NCBI GenBank assembly: GCA_937958875.1
Contig: CALGMJ010000011.1
Location: forward strand, 1-64,000
Direction: 5' to 3'
Length of the DNA stretch: 64,000 nucleotides
Source of the DNA: an uncultured Verrucomicrobiales bacterium
GTDB taxonomy: Bacteria > Verrucomicrobiota > Verrucomicrobiia > Verrucomicrobiales > Akkermansiaceae
Shown: in pieces, positions 1-10,962 of the stretch
Position numbering within the stretch: the stretch's first letter is position 1
Layout: each line of letters opens with the position of its first letter
Made by a program: the position numbers and the translations under genes
Notes under the pieces: model-generated
Databases searched by the model: none
What the model saw: the letters and a program-made list of their open reading frames with translations, nothing else
What the model was told of the DNA's origin: nothing

Positions 1-10
1 GGGCATTTTA

Positions 11-1159
11 GTGCTCAAGGAAGGTACTCACGAGCGACATTGGGTAATTCCCCCCATGGTTAAAAACCTCGATTTCACCTTAGGGTTTAGCTCGTCAATG
101 AAACCGCTCCCTCAGGACGGTTTAGTTAAACAAAGAACCCCCTCCTCAGTCATGAATCCACGCCCCCGTCTGATTATTCCTGAAAAAAATTTACCGGCCG
201 TGTCCCAATTCCCAGGGCACCAGCGCCAACTGCTGACCCCGGCTGCAGACGTTCCAAAAATCAGAAGACAGACTCAGCCCACACCAACATCCTCTTTTCC
301 TACCAGCCCGACTCCAGTAGCCACCGCCCCACGCTACGCCTGCCACCAGAAAATCGGCAGTGGAAATACCGCGACAGTTTATCTCGCTTCCGACTACCAC
401 GAGCAGCGCCCTGTCGCAATCAAGCGATTTTCACCAGATCTTCACCCGGACATTCTCCCCGATCATCTCTCAGAGTTAACGGCTATTTCTCGCCTAGATA
501 ACAATCATGTTGTGCGCACCTTTGATCATGGGGCGGACTGTAACGGTCACTTCCTTATCATGGAACTGATCGAGGGGTTAGACCTCAAGACTTCTGTTCG
601 TCATCAAGCTCCACACATGCCGAATTTCTTCGATTTCGCCCTCCAGAGCCTCGAAGGACTGCGCGCGATCCATGAAGTGGGCCTTCTCCACCTCGATCTC
701 AAGCCATCGAATATCATGCTTTCACGGAAGCTCTCGACGGAAGATGCCACGGTGAAAATCATCGATCTCGGTCAGGCAAAACTCATCCAAGACGCGCAAA
801 ATACAGAAACATCCAGCGGTACTCATAGCTCGATTCACTTCTCAGCACCTGAGCAACTGCGCTGCGAAGAAATAAGCCAGAGTACCGACCTCTACTCCCT
901 CGGCTGTATTTTCTACTGGAGCCTTACTGGGCGGCATCCATTTGAGGGTGATAATGTGATGCATATCATGGCGGCTCATCTTCAGCACTTTGTCGAACCT
1001 CTTAGTTCGCTTAACCCTGAGATCCCTCAGTGGCTTTCAGACTGGGTCATGAAACTCATCGACCTAAATCCCGCTGACCGCCCCCAAAGCCCTGAGGAAG
1101 CGACAGCAACCTTAAGAGCAGGCCTCACCCAAGAGGCTCTCACTCAGCAGAGCGCATAG
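11..1159 (+). CDS. Serine/threonine protein kinase (start may be 56)
   Basis: Gly-rich loop IGSGNTATVYLA, VAIKRF lysine, catalytic loop HLDLKPSNIML, DLG in place of DFG, APEQ motif. Confidence 0.9.
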   Translation: MLKEGTHERHWVIPPMVKNLDFTLGFSSSMKPLPQDGLVKQRTPSSVMNPRPRLIIPEKNLPAVSQFPGHQRQLLTPAADVPKIRRQTQPTPTSSFPTSPTPVATAPRYACHQKIGSGNTATVYLASDYHEQRPVAIKRFSPDLHPDILPDHLSELTAISRLDNNHVVRTFDHGADCNGHFLIMELIEGLDLKTSVRHQAPHMPNFFDFALQSLEGLRAIHEVGLLHLDLKPSNIMLSRKLSTEDATVKIIDLGQAKLIQDAQNTETSSGTHSSIHFSAPEQLRCEEISQSTDLYSLGCIFYWSLTGRHPFEGDNVMHIMAAHLQHFVEPLSSLNPEIPQWLSDWVMKLIDLNPADRPQSPEEATATLRAGLTQEALTQQSA

Positions 1160-1166
1160 AAAAAGA

Positions 1167-2687
1167 TCACCCCAGATCAAGCGCACGAGCTAAAGCTCCA
1201 AGAATCACTTCCCCCTCTTCTATTCCTACAGAGAGACGAAGAAGATTCGGGGAAACACCACAGGCCTCTGCCCAGTCCAGCTCAAAGTAATGTGCTAGCA
1301 TCGTATACGGGCTCGCGAGTGAAAATTCAGTCCCCAAGCTCGGCCCTTTACAAAGCTGAAGAGCATCATAAACCCGCGGCATCTTGCGCGGCTGCTTTAA
1401 AGTAAAAGAAATAAGCCCACCGTAGCCGCCATCCTCACGGCGAATCGCCTGATATTCGTGAGGAGTGACAAATTTTGGATACCAGACGCGCCCCACTGCT
1501 GGATGCTCCGCCAGATAATCAGCGATCAGCTCGCCATTTTCATTCGATCGGCGGACTCGCTCCGGGTAGTCACGCATATTTTCGATGAGCTTCTTAACAT
1601 CCCCTTTATAAAGCCGGCACCCCTCCTGGCAGGCATCTGCCAGAAAACTACGGAAATCCTGAGCCCAGGGAGAATCCTCATTCACCGTCACCATTCCTGC
1701 ACAGACATCTCCTTTTCCTGAGATCCACTTTGTCAGCGAAGTCGTGACTAGATCTGCATACTGCATGACATCGACATTGATGGAACTCGCTACGGTATCA
1801 TCGACAACCAAGGGAACTCCACCACTCTTACAAGCCTCTGCCACACGGGGAAGATTCGCACAGCGCAGGAGCGGATTACTCGGAACCTCGCAGAACACCG
1901 CCGCAAATTCCCCCTCCTGAATACGACGCACTGCCGCATCAAAATCCTCCCCCTCCGTTTCATAAAGAAAGACTACTCCACTGCCAAATTTCTCCTGCAC
2001 CTTCAGTCCATCCACGTAGGGGAATTCTAGCTGGAGCGTCTTCTTTCCTGGTGACTGGTTCATCACCGCTCGATAAGCAGTGTAAATAGCAGCCATGCCG
2101 GACTCAAAAACGAAGTGATCATCGAGAGCCGCACCTGTACTTTCTGCAAGATGCTGGCGTAAAATCACACTCGAAACGCCCTCACACTCCCGCTCATTTA
2201 AAAGATCCTCCGCCTGGCGACTACTCACAATCTCCCCCGTGTGACGCCAATACTCCATCGCAATTCCATAGGCCTCCTCAGGCACGATGAGCGCCTGAAG
2301 TCCATCATCATAACTCGTGATCCGGGTAGCGACATTATGGTGACGTTCAACGTAGCGCTGAGCACGCTGAGCAGGTCCCTTTCCTGGAAAAATAACCGCT
2401 CTTTTCCCAGTCTCGGCCACCTCCTGGCTCGCCTTTGCGAATAGCCGTTTCACTAAAGGATGGAGAAAAAAACGAGGATACCCAGTTTCTAACTTCTTCA
2501 TCACTCGATCACGCCCTTCCTCATAGCCAATCACCGAATCCCAAGTCGGCAGTGACACCGCGCAGGCGTGAGAGCTATCCGGCAGCGGACGACCTAATGT
2601 CTCTTCCTGCCAAAAGGGCGCTTTTAGGAGATCTTGCACGGCCAAGTTCCTGCACTCTTGAGACACTTTTCGCAAGCCTGAGACCAA
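1167..2687 (-). CDS. PLP-dependent Cys/Met metabolism enzyme, cystathionine gamma-synthase-like, with long N-terminal region
   Basis: C-terminal half has VVDDTVASS and SLTKWISGKGDVCAG (PLP Lys region); N-terminal SLPTWDSVIGYEEG...TGYPRFFLHP. Confidence 0.85.
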   Translation of the reverse strand: MVSGLRKVSQECRNLAVQDLLKAPFWQEETLGRPLPDSSHACAVSLPTWDSVIGYEEGRDRVMKKLETGYPRFFLHPLVKRLFAKASQEVAETGKRAVIFPGKGPAQRAQRYVERHHNVATRITSYDDGLQALIVPEEAYGIAMEYWRHTGEIVSSRQAEDLLNERECEGVSSVILRQHLAESTGAALDDHFVFESGMAAIYTAYRAVMNQSPGKKTLQLEFPYVDGLKVQEKFGSGVVFLYETEGEDFDAAVRRIQEGEFAAVFCEVPSNPLLRCANLPRVAEACKSGGVPLVVDDTVASSINVDVMQYADLVTTSLTKWISGKGDVCAGMVTVNEDSPWAQDFRSFLADACQEGCRLYKGDVKKLIENMRDYPERVRRSNENGELIADYLAEHPAVGRVWYPKFVTPHEYQAIRREDGGYGGLISFTLKQPRKMPRVYDALQLCKGPSLGTEFSLASPYTMLAHYFELDWAEACGVSPNLLRLSVGIEEGEVILGALARALDLG

Positions 2688-2742
2688 GCAATAATTGCAT
2701 TGACAGCCTCAACTCCGAATCCTAGCGTCCGCCTCCCTTCAA

Positions 2743-2766
2743 GTTCTAGGTATTTCCGCCTAGAAC
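2743..2766 (+). promoter_or_regulatory. Perfect 8-bp stem hairpin in the rplM leader
   Basis: gttctagg-tatttccg-cctagaac, ending 18 nt before the rplM ATG, no T-run. Confidence 0.4.
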
Positions 2767-2784
2767 CAACGGAACCCAACTAAC

Positions 2785-3219
2785 ATGAACCAAAAAACGT
2801 TCTCAGCAAAACCAGCTGACGTCGAGCGCAAGTGGCACATCATTGATGCCAAGGGCCAGATCGTCGGGAAAGTCGCTGTCGAGGCCGCTCGCCTCCTCCG
2901 TGGTAAGCATAAGCCTACCTTCACTCCACACATTGATACCGGTGACTTCGTCGTCATCATCAATGCTGATCAGGCTGTTTTCTCCGGCCGTAAGGAAGAG
3001 CACAAGATCTACGCTCGTCACTCCGGCTACGTCGGTGGTCAGACCATCGAGACTCCTAAGAAAGTCCGTGAGCGTCGCCCTGAGTATATCCTTGAGTGGG
3101 CTGTCAAAGGCATGGTCCCCAAGAACAAGCTTGGCGCTGCCCAGATGAAGAAGCTCAATGTCTATGCTGGCACCGAGCACCCACACGAAGCCCAGAAGCC
3201 TGAGCCCTACGCTCTCTAA
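2785..3219 (+). CDS. rplM: 50S ribosomal protein L13
   Basis: L13 motifs [45 protein letters not shown]; followed by rpsI. Confidence 0.98.
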   Translation: MNQKTFSAKPADVERKWHIIDAKGQIVGKVAVEAARLLRGKHKPTFTPHIDTGDFVVIINADQAVFSGRKEEHKIYARHSGYVGGQTIETPKKVRERRPEYILEWAVKGMVPKNKLGAAQMKKLNVYAGTEHPHEAQKPEPYAL

Positions 3220-3240
3220 TCCTTTTCCATCTTTTCTAAA

Positions 3241-3630
3241 ATGAGCGAAACTTACACCGCTACCGGACGCCGCAAAACTGCTGTGGCACGCGCATGGCTC
3301 ACCGCCGGAACTGGCGTGATCACCATCAATAACGAGCCTTTCGAAGAGGTTCTCACTACCCTGACTCTCCAAGGACAGCTCCTCGAGCCCCTTCAGGAAA
3401 CAAACCTGAAGAACAAGTTCGACGTCCGCGTCATCACTAAAGGTGGTGGACTTCACGGCCAGGCTGACGCCGCTAAGCTCGCAATCGCTCGTGCACTTCT
3501 GCTGCACGACGCTGAGCTTCGCCCCGTCCTGAAGGCTGCCGGTCACCTCACTCGTGACTCCCGCGCGAAGGAGCGCAAGAAGCCTGGTCAGCCAGGTGCA
3601 CGTAAGCGCTTCCAGTTCTCTAAGCGTTAA
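3241..3630 (+). CDS. rpsI: 30S ribosomal protein S9
   Basis: ATGRRKTAVARAWL start and C-terminal GARKRFQFSKR. Confidence 0.98.
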   Translation: MSETYTATGRRKTAVARAWLTAGTGVITINNEPFEEVLTTLTLQGQLLEPLQETNLKNKFDVRVITKGGGLHGQADAAKLAIARALLLHDAELRPVLKAAGHLTRDSRAKERKKPGQPGARKRFQFSKR

Positions 3631-3660
3631 TCTGCTGGAGTTACGGAACTCTTTTTTACA

Positions 3661-3702
3661 CAGCCGCGATTCCCACTTTTTACAGTGGGTCGCGGCTGTT
3701 TT
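3661..3702 (+). terminator. Rho-independent terminator after rpsI
   Basis: cagccgcgattcccac/agtgggtcgcggctg stem followed by tttt. Confidence 0.85.
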
Positions 3703-3720
3703 CTTGCCTAAAGTTCCGCC

Positions 3721-4485
3721 ATGAAATTGATCTCTTGGAACGTGAATGGCCTGCGAGCCGTCTTGAAGAAAAACTTCACCGAATTTGTCCTCGAACACGA
3801 TCCCGACATCCTCTGCTTACAGGAAACTAAAGCGCGTCCAGAGCAGGTCGAACTCCCGCTGGAATTAGGCCACTACAAGACATTCTGGAATTCTGCGGAA
3901 AAAGCAGGCTACTCAGGGACCGCCATCTTTTCAAAAGAAGCTCCCCTCAGTGAGCGCTATGGCATCGGCGCAGAAGAACACGACAAGGAAGGCCGCGTTA
4001 TCACGCTCGAATTTGATTCCTTCTTCATTGTCACCGTCTACACCCCCAACTCTCAAAATGAGCTCAAACGTCTCCCGTATCGCATGAGTTGGGACGAAGC
4101 ATTTTTAAGCTTCGTAAAATCACTCGAGAGCGAAGGTAAACCTGTCTTTTTCAGTGGCGACCTGAATGTCGCACATACCGAGATCGATCTCGCCCGCCCA
4201 AAAGCGAATCGTAAAAGCGCCGGATTCAGCGATGAAGAACGAGCCGGGTTCGACAACATCGTAAGCGCTGGATTTACCGACACTTTCCGGCATTTCCATC
4301 CTGAAACGACCGAAGCCTATTCATGGTGGAGTTACCGCGGCGGAGCCCGGGCAAAGAACGTAGGCTGGAGAATCGACTACTGGTGTTGCTCTCCTGAACT
4401 TACGGAGAGCTTAACTTCAGCGAGTATCCTCGCCGACGTGATGGGCTCAGATCATTGCCCCGTGGAGATTGAAATCTCCACCTAA
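3721..4485 (+). CDS. xth: Exodeoxyribonuclease III
   Basis: [52 protein letters not shown]. Confidence 0.96.
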   Translation: MKLISWNVNGLRAVLKKNFTEFVLEHDPDILCLQETKARPEQVELPLELGHYKTFWNSAEKAGYSGTAIFSKEAPLSERYGIGAEEHDKEGRVITLEFDSFFIVTVYTPNSQNELKRLPYRMSWDEAFLSFVKSLESEGKPVFFSGDLNVAHTEIDLARPKANRKSAGFSDEERAGFDNIVSAGFTDTFRHFHPETTEAYSWWSYRGGARAKNVGWRIDYWCCSPELTESLTSASILADVMGSDHCPVEIEIST

Positions 4486-4491
4486 AGATTA

Positions 4492-5034
4492 TTAACTCTC
4501 GCCTTTTGCTCTTGGCTCACCGTTCTCACGAGTGGAGCCAGGGCTGGTCACAAAAGGACCACCCTCCAAAGGAGCGATTCCAGAAAACGCGACATCAGGC
4601 ATCTCACTTTCTTTACCAGCAAGGGGAAAATCTTTGCGCAGTGGGAAGTAAGGAAATCCTTCCCACATTAGAATGCGCTCCATCTGCGGATGACCCGCAA
4701 ACTTGATGCCCATCATGTCATAAACTTCACGTTCGTGCCAGTTGGCCGTTTTCCAAATACCACATGCGGTAGGCACTTCTTCATCTTCAGCTACCTTGGA
4801 CTTGATCCGCAAATGCTTAGAGTCATCTAAAGTCGCGAGTTCATAAACCATCTCAAACCGAGGCTCTTCACCCATATGATCAAGACTGGAAACATCATGA
4901 AGAAGCTCGTAACCAAGCTCAGATTGACATTTTTTCAACACCGACTCCAATTCCGCGAGAGGCACAGAAATCGTCGTTTCACCGCGAAATTCAACAGATT
5001 GCTCGATTCCGAGAGCTTTTAAATCTTCAGTCAT
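4492..5034 (-). CDS. nuoC: NADH-quinone oxidoreductase subunit C
   Basis: WHEREVYDMMGIKFAGHPQMERILMWEGFPYFPLRKDFPL signature; adjacent nuoB. Confidence 0.95.
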   Translation of the reverse strand: MTEDLKALGIEQSVEFRGETTISVPLAELESVLKKCQSELGYELLHDVSSLDHMGEEPRFEMVYELATLDDSKHLRIKSKVAEDEEVPTACGIWKTANWHEREVYDMMGIKFAGHPQMERILMWEGFPYFPLRKDFPLAGKESEMPDVAFSGIAPLEGGPFVTSPGSTRENGEPRAKGES

Positions 5035-5040
5035 GGGTCC

Positions 5041-5571
5041 TTATGCTTCTACAGGTTCTGCTTTCTGAGCCTTGAATGATTCCTCTTGATCGATTTTCTC
5101 CTGCAACTTCATGAGCCCTTCGATGAGAGCCTCAGGACGTGGAGGACATCCAGAAATGTAAACATCGACTGGAATGAGACGATCAATCCCCTGAAGCACC
5201 GCGTAGCTGCGATACATGCCACCACTTGAGGCACAGGCACCCATAGCGATACACCACTTCGGCTCCGGCATCTGATCCCAAATTCGCTTCACCGCGAGCG
5301 CCATTTTATAAGTCACCGTGCCTGCTACAATCATGACATCAGCCTGACGTGGAGAGAAACGCATCACCTCAGCACCAAAGCGGGAGATATCGAAACGAGA
5401 AGAGGCGGTAGCCATCAGCTCGATCGCACAACACGCCAAGCCCATTGGCATTGGCCAGAGCGAGTTCTTTCGCATCCAGTTAATCGCGGCGTCCAAACGC
5501 GTAAAAATGACATTGCCTTCGATCTTAGAATCGTAAGCGGTGTGTGAGACAACAGAGTTGGTAGCTTCCAT
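5041..5571 (-). CDS. nuoB: NADH-quinone oxidoreductase subunit B
   Basis: [50 protein letters not shown]. Confidence 0.97.
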   Translation of the reverse strand: MEATNSVVSHTAYDSKIEGNVIFTRLDAAINWMRKNSLWPMPMGLACCAIELMATASSRFDISRFGAEVMRFSPRQADVMIVAGTVTYKMALAVKRIWDQMPEPKWCIAMGACASSGGMYRSYAVLQGIDRLIPVDVYISGCPPRPEALIEGLMKLQEKIDQEESFKAQKAEPVEA

Positions 5572-5659
5572 GGCGACAGGCGGAGAATACCTCGACGAGC
5601 GCGGGTCTCAACCACTTTGTGAAACTTTTCACAAACTTTGACTTTAGGCCAGAAGCTAA

Positions 5660-5684
5660 AAAAGCCCCGATAGAATCGGGGCTT
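5660..5684 (-). terminator. Terminator downstream of tRNA-Gln (minus strand)
   Basis: aagccccga-tagaa-tcggggctt stem with T-run on the minus strand. Confidence 0.8.
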
Positions 5685-5703
5685 CCTCAGAGAAAGGAGT
5701 GGT

Positions 5704-5774
5704 AGTCCTACTAGGACTCGAACCTAGAAATACTGAACCAAAATCAGGTGTGTTACCAATTACACTATAGGACT
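5704..5774 (-). tRNA. tRNA-Gln (anticodon TTG)
   Basis: 7-bp acceptor agtccta/taggact, T-arm ctaggttcgagtcctag, anticodon loop ttTTGgt on minus strand. Confidence 0.95.
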
Positions 5775-5870
5775 GTAACTCCGTCTCCGGTGACAAACTT
5801 TCGTTCGCGCGGCGGAGAACTAAAGTAGCTCCAGATTTGATGCAATACCAAATTTTCATTTTTCTAATTT

Positions 5871-8441
5871 TTAGTCCCCCGTTCGATAGACGATCCCCCC
5901 ATCCTTCAGCTCGGCAATAATGATGTCTCCTTCACTAAATTTCCCTTCCAAGATTTCCAAGCTGAGGGCATCGAGAAGGTGGTTCTGGATGGCTCGCTTT
6001 AAAGGACGAGCTCCAAAAATAGGATCGTAGCCTTGGTTTCCGATATATTCGACAACTTCGGGTGCTAACTTGAGGGTGAGCCCCTGCTTCGCTAAGCGCG
6101 CTTTGACACGCTCGAGTTGAAGTGAGACGATCCCCGCTAGCTCGGCACGATCGAGCCGGTCAAAGATGATTGTTTCATCAATACGATTGAGAAACTCGGG
6201 ACGAAAATGCGCTCTCAATGCTTCCGTCACTTTTACCTCTCGCTGTTCAGGATTCGATTCATCAATAATGAATTGGCTCCCGATATTTGAAGTCATGATG
6301 AGGACGGTATTTCGGAAATCTACCGTACGTCCCTGACCATCAGTGATACGTCCATCGTCAAGAACTTGGAGTAAGACATTGAAGACGTCAGGATGGGCTT
6401 TTTCGACTTCGTCGAAAAGCACGACTGAGTACGGTTTTCTTCTGACATGCTCACTCAGCTGCCCCCCTTGATCGTAGCCAACGTATCCGGGAGGCGCTCC
6501 GATGAGGCGTGAAACAGCATGTTTTTCCATATATTCCGACATATCGATTCGGATCATGGCGTCTTCAGAATCAAAGAGAAATTCCGCCAGTGCTTTTGAA
6601 AGCTCAGTCTTCCCCACCCCGGTAGGCCCGAGAAAGAGGAAGGAGCCGATGGGGCGATTTTCATCCTGAAGGCCAGCGCGAGCACGGCGGACGGCATTTG
6701 AAACAGCTTCGATGGCAGGGGTTTGACCAACGACTCGATCTTGAAGTCGCTCTTCCATACGCACGAGTTTCTCACGCTCACCTTCCTGCAGTCGGCTCAC
6801 AGGGATACCAGTCCAAGCCGCCACTACTTTTGCGATATCTTCCTCAGTGACCTCCTCTTTAAGCAGGCCGTCATCCTGCGATTTATGCGCAAGAGCTGCG
6901 TCGAGATTTCTCTCCGCCTCTGGGAGCGCTCCGTAGGTAATTTCAGAAGCACGCGTCAGATCTCCGAGACGCTTAGCCTGCTCAACCTCGGTGCGGAGAG
7001 AGTCGATCTCTTCCTGAAGAGACCGAAGTGAATCGATTGCTTCCTTTTCATTCCGCCAGCGAGCAACGAGAGAGGCGGACTCCTCTTTCACATTCGCCAT
7101 TTCCTCCAAGACCTTCGCAAGCCGTTTTGCTGAGGCTTCATCTGATTCTTTCTCAAGAGCCTGGCGTTCCATTTCGAGCTGAAGAATCTGGCGTTCAAGT
7201 TGGTCGATCTCGGTGGGCATGGAGTCCAGTTCGATCTTGAGACGTGAAGCAGCTTCATCGACAAGATCAACAGCCTTATCGGGAAGGAAACGATCTGAGA
7301 TGTAACGATCACTGAGAGTCGCTGCCGCGATAACGGCGCGATCCTGAATCCTTACTCCATGATGCAGCTCGTAGCGCTCTTTAAGGCCACGAAGAATGGC
7401 TACCGTGTCTTCTACCGAAGGCTCATCGACTTTAACTGGCTGAAAACGACGCTCCAAGGCGGCGTCCTTTTCGATGTATTGCCGGTATTCGTCGAGAGTG
7501 GTAGCTCCAATGGTGCGAAGCTCTCCACGCGCAAGCTGGGGCTTAAGAAGATTTGAGGCATCGACAGCCCCTTCACTCGCTCCAGCCCCCACAATAGTGT
7601 GAAGCTCATCAATGAAGAGGATAATCTCTCCCTGAGATTCAGTGACCTCTTTTAGAAAGGCCTTGAGGCGATCTTCGAATTCACCACGATACTTCGCTCC
7701 CGCAATCATCGCCCCTAAATCGACAGTGATCAGACGTTTATTTTTCATCGAGTCTGGCACGTCTCCGCTAACGATGCGACGAGCGAGCCCTTCCACGATG
7801 GCGGTCTTACCAGTGCCAGGTTCCCCTATGAGAACGGGATTATTCTTTGTCCGACGTGAGAGAACTTGAAGGATCCGACGAATTTCTTCATCTCGACCGA
7901 TGACCGGGTCGATTTTTCCCTCCCGAGCTTTCGCAGTCAGGTCTTGCCCATACTTTTCAAGCGTTTGGTATTTCTCTTCTGGATGATCATCGGTGACACG
8001 CTGAGAACCCCGAATCTCAGTCAGAGCACTTTCGAGAGACTTCAGACTCAGGCCATTTTCGACGAGAATCTTTCCCGCGGGGGAATCTGACCTCACAATT
8101 CCGATGAGGACGTGCTCGACGCTGAGAAAATCGTCCTGCATCTGCTCTCGGGCTTGCTCCGCCTCATCGAGAGCCTGTCTCAAGCCATAACTCATCTGCG
8201 GTTGAGAAACAGCTCCCTGAACTCGTGGCTCATTTTCTAAGGCTGAGGCAAGACTTGCCTTCAACTGAGTCAGCGGAACCTCTGCCCTCTCTAAAATCGG
8301 AACAACTATTCCCCCATCTTGCTGCAAAAGAGCGAGCAAAAGATGTGTTGTCCGTAATTCTGGATGAGCAGAACGTGTTGCGAGCTGTTGAGCTCTTTGG
8401 AGCCCTTCTTGTAACTTTGCGGTAAATTGATTTGATCCCAT
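5871..8441 (-). CDS. clpB: ATP-dependent chaperone ClpB
   Basis: Two AAA+ Walker A motifs ([20 protein letters not shown]), Clp N domain, middle coiled coil. Confidence 0.98.
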   Translation of the reverse strand: MGSNQFTAKLQEGLQRAQQLATRSAHPELRTTHLLLALLQQDGGIVVPILERAEVPLTQLKASLASALENEPRVQGAVSQPQMSYGLRQALDEAEQAREQMQDDFLSVEHVLIGIVRSDSPAGKILVENGLSLKSLESALTEIRGSQRVTDDHPEEKYQTLEKYGQDLTAKAREGKIDPVIGRDEEIRRILQVLSRRTKNNPVLIGEPGTGKTAIVEGLARRIVSGDVPDSMKNKRLITVDLGAMIAGAKYRGEFEDRLKAFLKEVTESQGEIILFIDELHTIVGAGASEGAVDASNLLKPQLARGELRTIGATTLDEYRQYIEKDAALERRFQPVKVDEPSVEDTVAILRGLKERYELHHGVRIQDRAVIAAATLSDRYISDRFLPDKAVDLVDEAASRLKIELDSMPTEIDQLERQILQLEMERQALEKESDEASAKRLAKVLEEMANVKEESASLVARWRNEKEAIDSLRSLQEEIDSLRTEVEQAKRLGDLTRASEITYGALPEAERNLDAALAHKSQDDGLLKEEVTEEDIAKVVAAWTGIPVSRLQEGEREKLVRMEERLQDRVVGQTPAIEAVSNAVRRARAGLQDENRPIGSFLFLGPTGVGKTELSKALAEFLFDSEDAMIRIDMSEYMEKHAVSRLIGAPPGYVGYDQGGQLSEHVRRKPYSVVLFDEVEKAHPDVFNVLLQVLDDGRITDGQGRTVDFRNTVLIMTSNIGSQFIIDESNPEQREVKVTEALRAHFRPEFLNRIDETIIFDRLDRAELAGIVSLQLERVKARLAKQGLTLKLAPEVVEYIGNQGYDPIFGARPLKRAIQNHLLDALSLEILEGKFSEGDIIIAELKDGGIVYRTGD

Positions 8442-8669
8442 ATTGAGTCGATTTTGTTACCTAATAAACGGATCATAGAGATTTTTTGTTCACTAAACAA
8501 TTTATTTCCTGATCTTAATTTCACTCCAATCGATTTCGCCCTATCCTATGGACCACAGAAACGAACTTGGACCAAAGTTATGAAGTCCGCTATCCTATCG
8601 ACCTACGCGGCAACTCACCGCACTTTCACAACACACACAATCTCTCATTTTTTGAAGCTGACCGATCTA

Positions 8670-10022
8670 ATGAAATCTCTCTTCACCCCCGCAAATCTTC
8701 GTTACCTCTCGCTTAGGCTAAGCCTAGTTTTCGCACTTATTCTTCAACAAACCACCCTAGCAGACGAAGAATGGGAGCCGCTTTTTGATAAAAAAGGATC
8801 GAAGTGGACCTCTTGGACAGGAATCCCGCCAGAAGCATCTAAGAGAGACTGGAAACATAAAGGCGGACAGTCTCCTCACTCCGAGCCGGATGGCCTGCGC
8901 AAGGGCAAGCCGATTGGCAATAAGGATCCTTACGGAATTTTCACATTTAGTGAACTTAATTCTAAATCTACACAGCTCAATGTTTCTGGGGAAATCCACT
9001 CCTCCCTCACCACAAAAAAAGCATACAAAAATTACCACCTAAAAACCTCATTTAAGTGGGGCAAGCAACAATGGACTCCACGCTGGAGCGCACCAAAGCG
9101 AAGTGAAATCATATATCACAGCTACGGGGCACCGGGATCGGTCCAGGCAGCTCGCTCCAATGGCGTAGGCTACATCCTAGAGGAAGACCGTTTGGGAGGA
9201 TTTATCCGATATGGAAACTTCAAATTTAGCAGCTGCCCGAGTGAACAAAAATTCAAAGAGCAACCTCTGTTCGATGAAGATGGTGACTTTATCCAAATCA
9301 CGCAGCGTCCGTGGTCTATTATCGCACATCCAACCCCTTCCACCCAGACAGGATGGCATGAAATCGAACTAATCACCTTCGAAAATCATGCTCTCCACCT
9401 ATGCGACGGCAAAATCACGGGAGCCATCTACGATATGCGTATGACGAGTGACCAGCTACAGCACGACCAAGGCCCCATTCAGATTATCTCATTTTTTGCC
9501 GAATTCTTCATGAAGGATATGAGGATAAAAAAATTGAATGAAATGCCATCTGTCATGAGGCATTATTTCAAGGAAAAGAATGCAGAACAGTCACACGCTG
9601 CCGCTCATTCTTCTAAAAACGAACCTCAGCTCAGTCTGCAAAATGGGATCTATCTAAAAACACGTCCTTCAAAATCGACGCTATCAGTCCCATCCATCAA
9701 TAAAGATGGGCAAATCACGAAGATACCTCTTTCTGATGAGCCGTTATACAACTGCCGTAGCATTTCAATCATCTACCCAGATCGAAAGGAAGAAGGCTGC
9801 CTAAATATCTACCTCCAATCTAACGCTCGCCGTGGCTTAATGGAATTCGCAGATAACGAGGGACTTACGGTACAAGACCTTAATTTGATCTTCGTTATGG
9901 ATCAAAAAGGCTATCCTATTTCATTCATGTCTGGGACTCAGCGGAGCAAGTTAATGATCCGAAATCTTACTGCCCCCGATGAGCTAAGCCAGCTGATCAA
10001 ACGAATCAAAGAAGAGAAATAA
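8670..10022 (+). CDS. Secreted protein with DUF1080 (3-keto-disaccharide hydrolase)-like domain
   Basis: Signal-like N-terminus, EEWEPLFDKKGSKWTSWTG, YKNYHLKTSFKWG, EIIYHSYGAPG; start trimmed from 8454 to the internal ATG. Confidence 0.7.
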   Translation: MKSLFTPANLRYLSLRLSLVFALILQQTTLADEEWEPLFDKKGSKWTSWTGIPPEASKRDWKHKGGQSPHSEPDGLRKGKPIGNKDPYGIFTFSELNSKSTQLNVSGEIHSSLTTKKAYKNYHLKTSFKWGKQQWTPRWSAPKRSEIIYHSYGAPGSVQAARSNGVGYILEEDRLGGFIRYGNFKFSSCPSEQKFKEQPLFDEDGDFIQITQRPWSIIAHPTPSTQTGWHEIELITFENHALHLCDGKITGAIYDMRMTSDQLQHDQGPIQIISFFAEFFMKDMRIKKLNEMPSVMRHYFKEKNAEQSHAAAHSSKNEPQLSLQNGIYLKTRPSKSTLSVPSINKDGQITKIPLSDEPLYNCRSISIIYPDRKEEGCLNIYLQSNARRGLMEFADNEGLTVQDLNLIFVMDQKGYPISFMSGTQRSKLMIRNLTAPDELSQLIKRIKEEK

Positions 10023-10037
10023 ATAACTCGTTACTTC

Positions 10038-10200
10038 TAGTGCTTTGTCAGGACTAAGATTTCAGGTAAGTGCGAAGGATATCGGAAATCTGGCAAGGCG
10101 GAGATGATCAGTGAATCGAGCATTCTCTTAGCATCGACAACGCAGCCAGATTTTCGAGAGACCAGCAGGAACCCGAAATCTTAGGTTTGACGGAGCACTA
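10038..10200. repeat. 163-bp imperfect palindromic (MITE/REP-like) element, complete copy
   Basis: Arms 10038-10094 and 10145-10200 are imperfect reverse complements; CTAG at both ends; right half recurs at 58123-58202. Confidence 0.8.
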
Positions 10201-10306
10201 GGTATTTTCGCGGATCCCGAAAGCGATTAAAATCTCTTTTCAATCCCCCTTCTGAATCCGCCAAAACATCCCTGTCAATCTGTCAACATTCCTCTAAGAA
10301 AGCTCC

Positions 10307-10957
10307 GTGATTCGCGCTCTAATTTTCGACCTTGATGGCACTCTGGTAAACTCACTCCCTGGAATTGCGAACGCTCTCAATCTGGCTCTGGCAGACTTTG
10401 ATCTTTCTCCTCTGCAGGAAGCTGAAGTTGAAGCCTTAATCGGGAAAGGCGCTCTCTCCCTAGCAGAGCGAGCCCTACCAGCCAGCCATCGAGAACATGG
10501 CCCTGCTCTTTTAGAAAAATTTCTCTCCCATTATCGTGAGACCTGGAGATCGGGAACACATCTTTTCCCGGGAATTCTTCAAGCTTTACTCGATTTACAG
10601 CAACAAGGCTACCACATGGCCGTGCTATCTAACAAGATGCACCACGGCACTGTGGAGATCGTAAACGAGCTATTCCCGAAAGATCTTTTTCACCCCGTTT
10701 ATGGCCAACGCGAAGGAATCCCCCAAAAACCTGACCCCGGAGTCGCGCTAGAAATCATCGCCTCCTGGAATCTTACGCCCGCAGAGGTAGCCTATGTGGG
10801 AGATTCCTCCGTCGATCTAGCTACCGCTCAAAATGCAGGCATGATCCCCCTAATCTTTGACTGGGGCTACGGCACCCCGAATACCATCCCCCTACTTAGT
10901 TCTGCTGCAGACCTCACTCAGGCGGTCTCGGAAGGCTCCAGAGCGAGCTCTCATTAA
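10307..10957 (+). CDS. gph: HAD-family phosphoglycolate phosphatase
   Basis: GTG start; IFDLDGTLVNS, AVLSNK, YVGDSSVDLATAQNAGM. Confidence 0.9.
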   Translation: MIRALIFDLDGTLVNSLPGIANALNLALADFDLSPLQEAEVEALIGKGALSLAERALPASHREHGPALLEKFLSHYRETWRSGTHLFPGILQALLDLQQQGYHMAVLSNKMHHGTVEIVNELFPKDLFHPVYGQREGIPQKPDPGVALEIIASWNLTPAEVAYVGDSSVDLATAQNAGMIPLIFDWGYGTPNTIPLLSSAADLTQAVSEGSRASSH

Positions 10958-10962
10958 AAAAA

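Noticed and set aside
2803-3798. 331-aa minus-strand ORF across rplM, rpsI and xth
   Set aside because: Fully antisense to three confident genes; an open shadow frame caused by codon bias, with no recognisable motifs.
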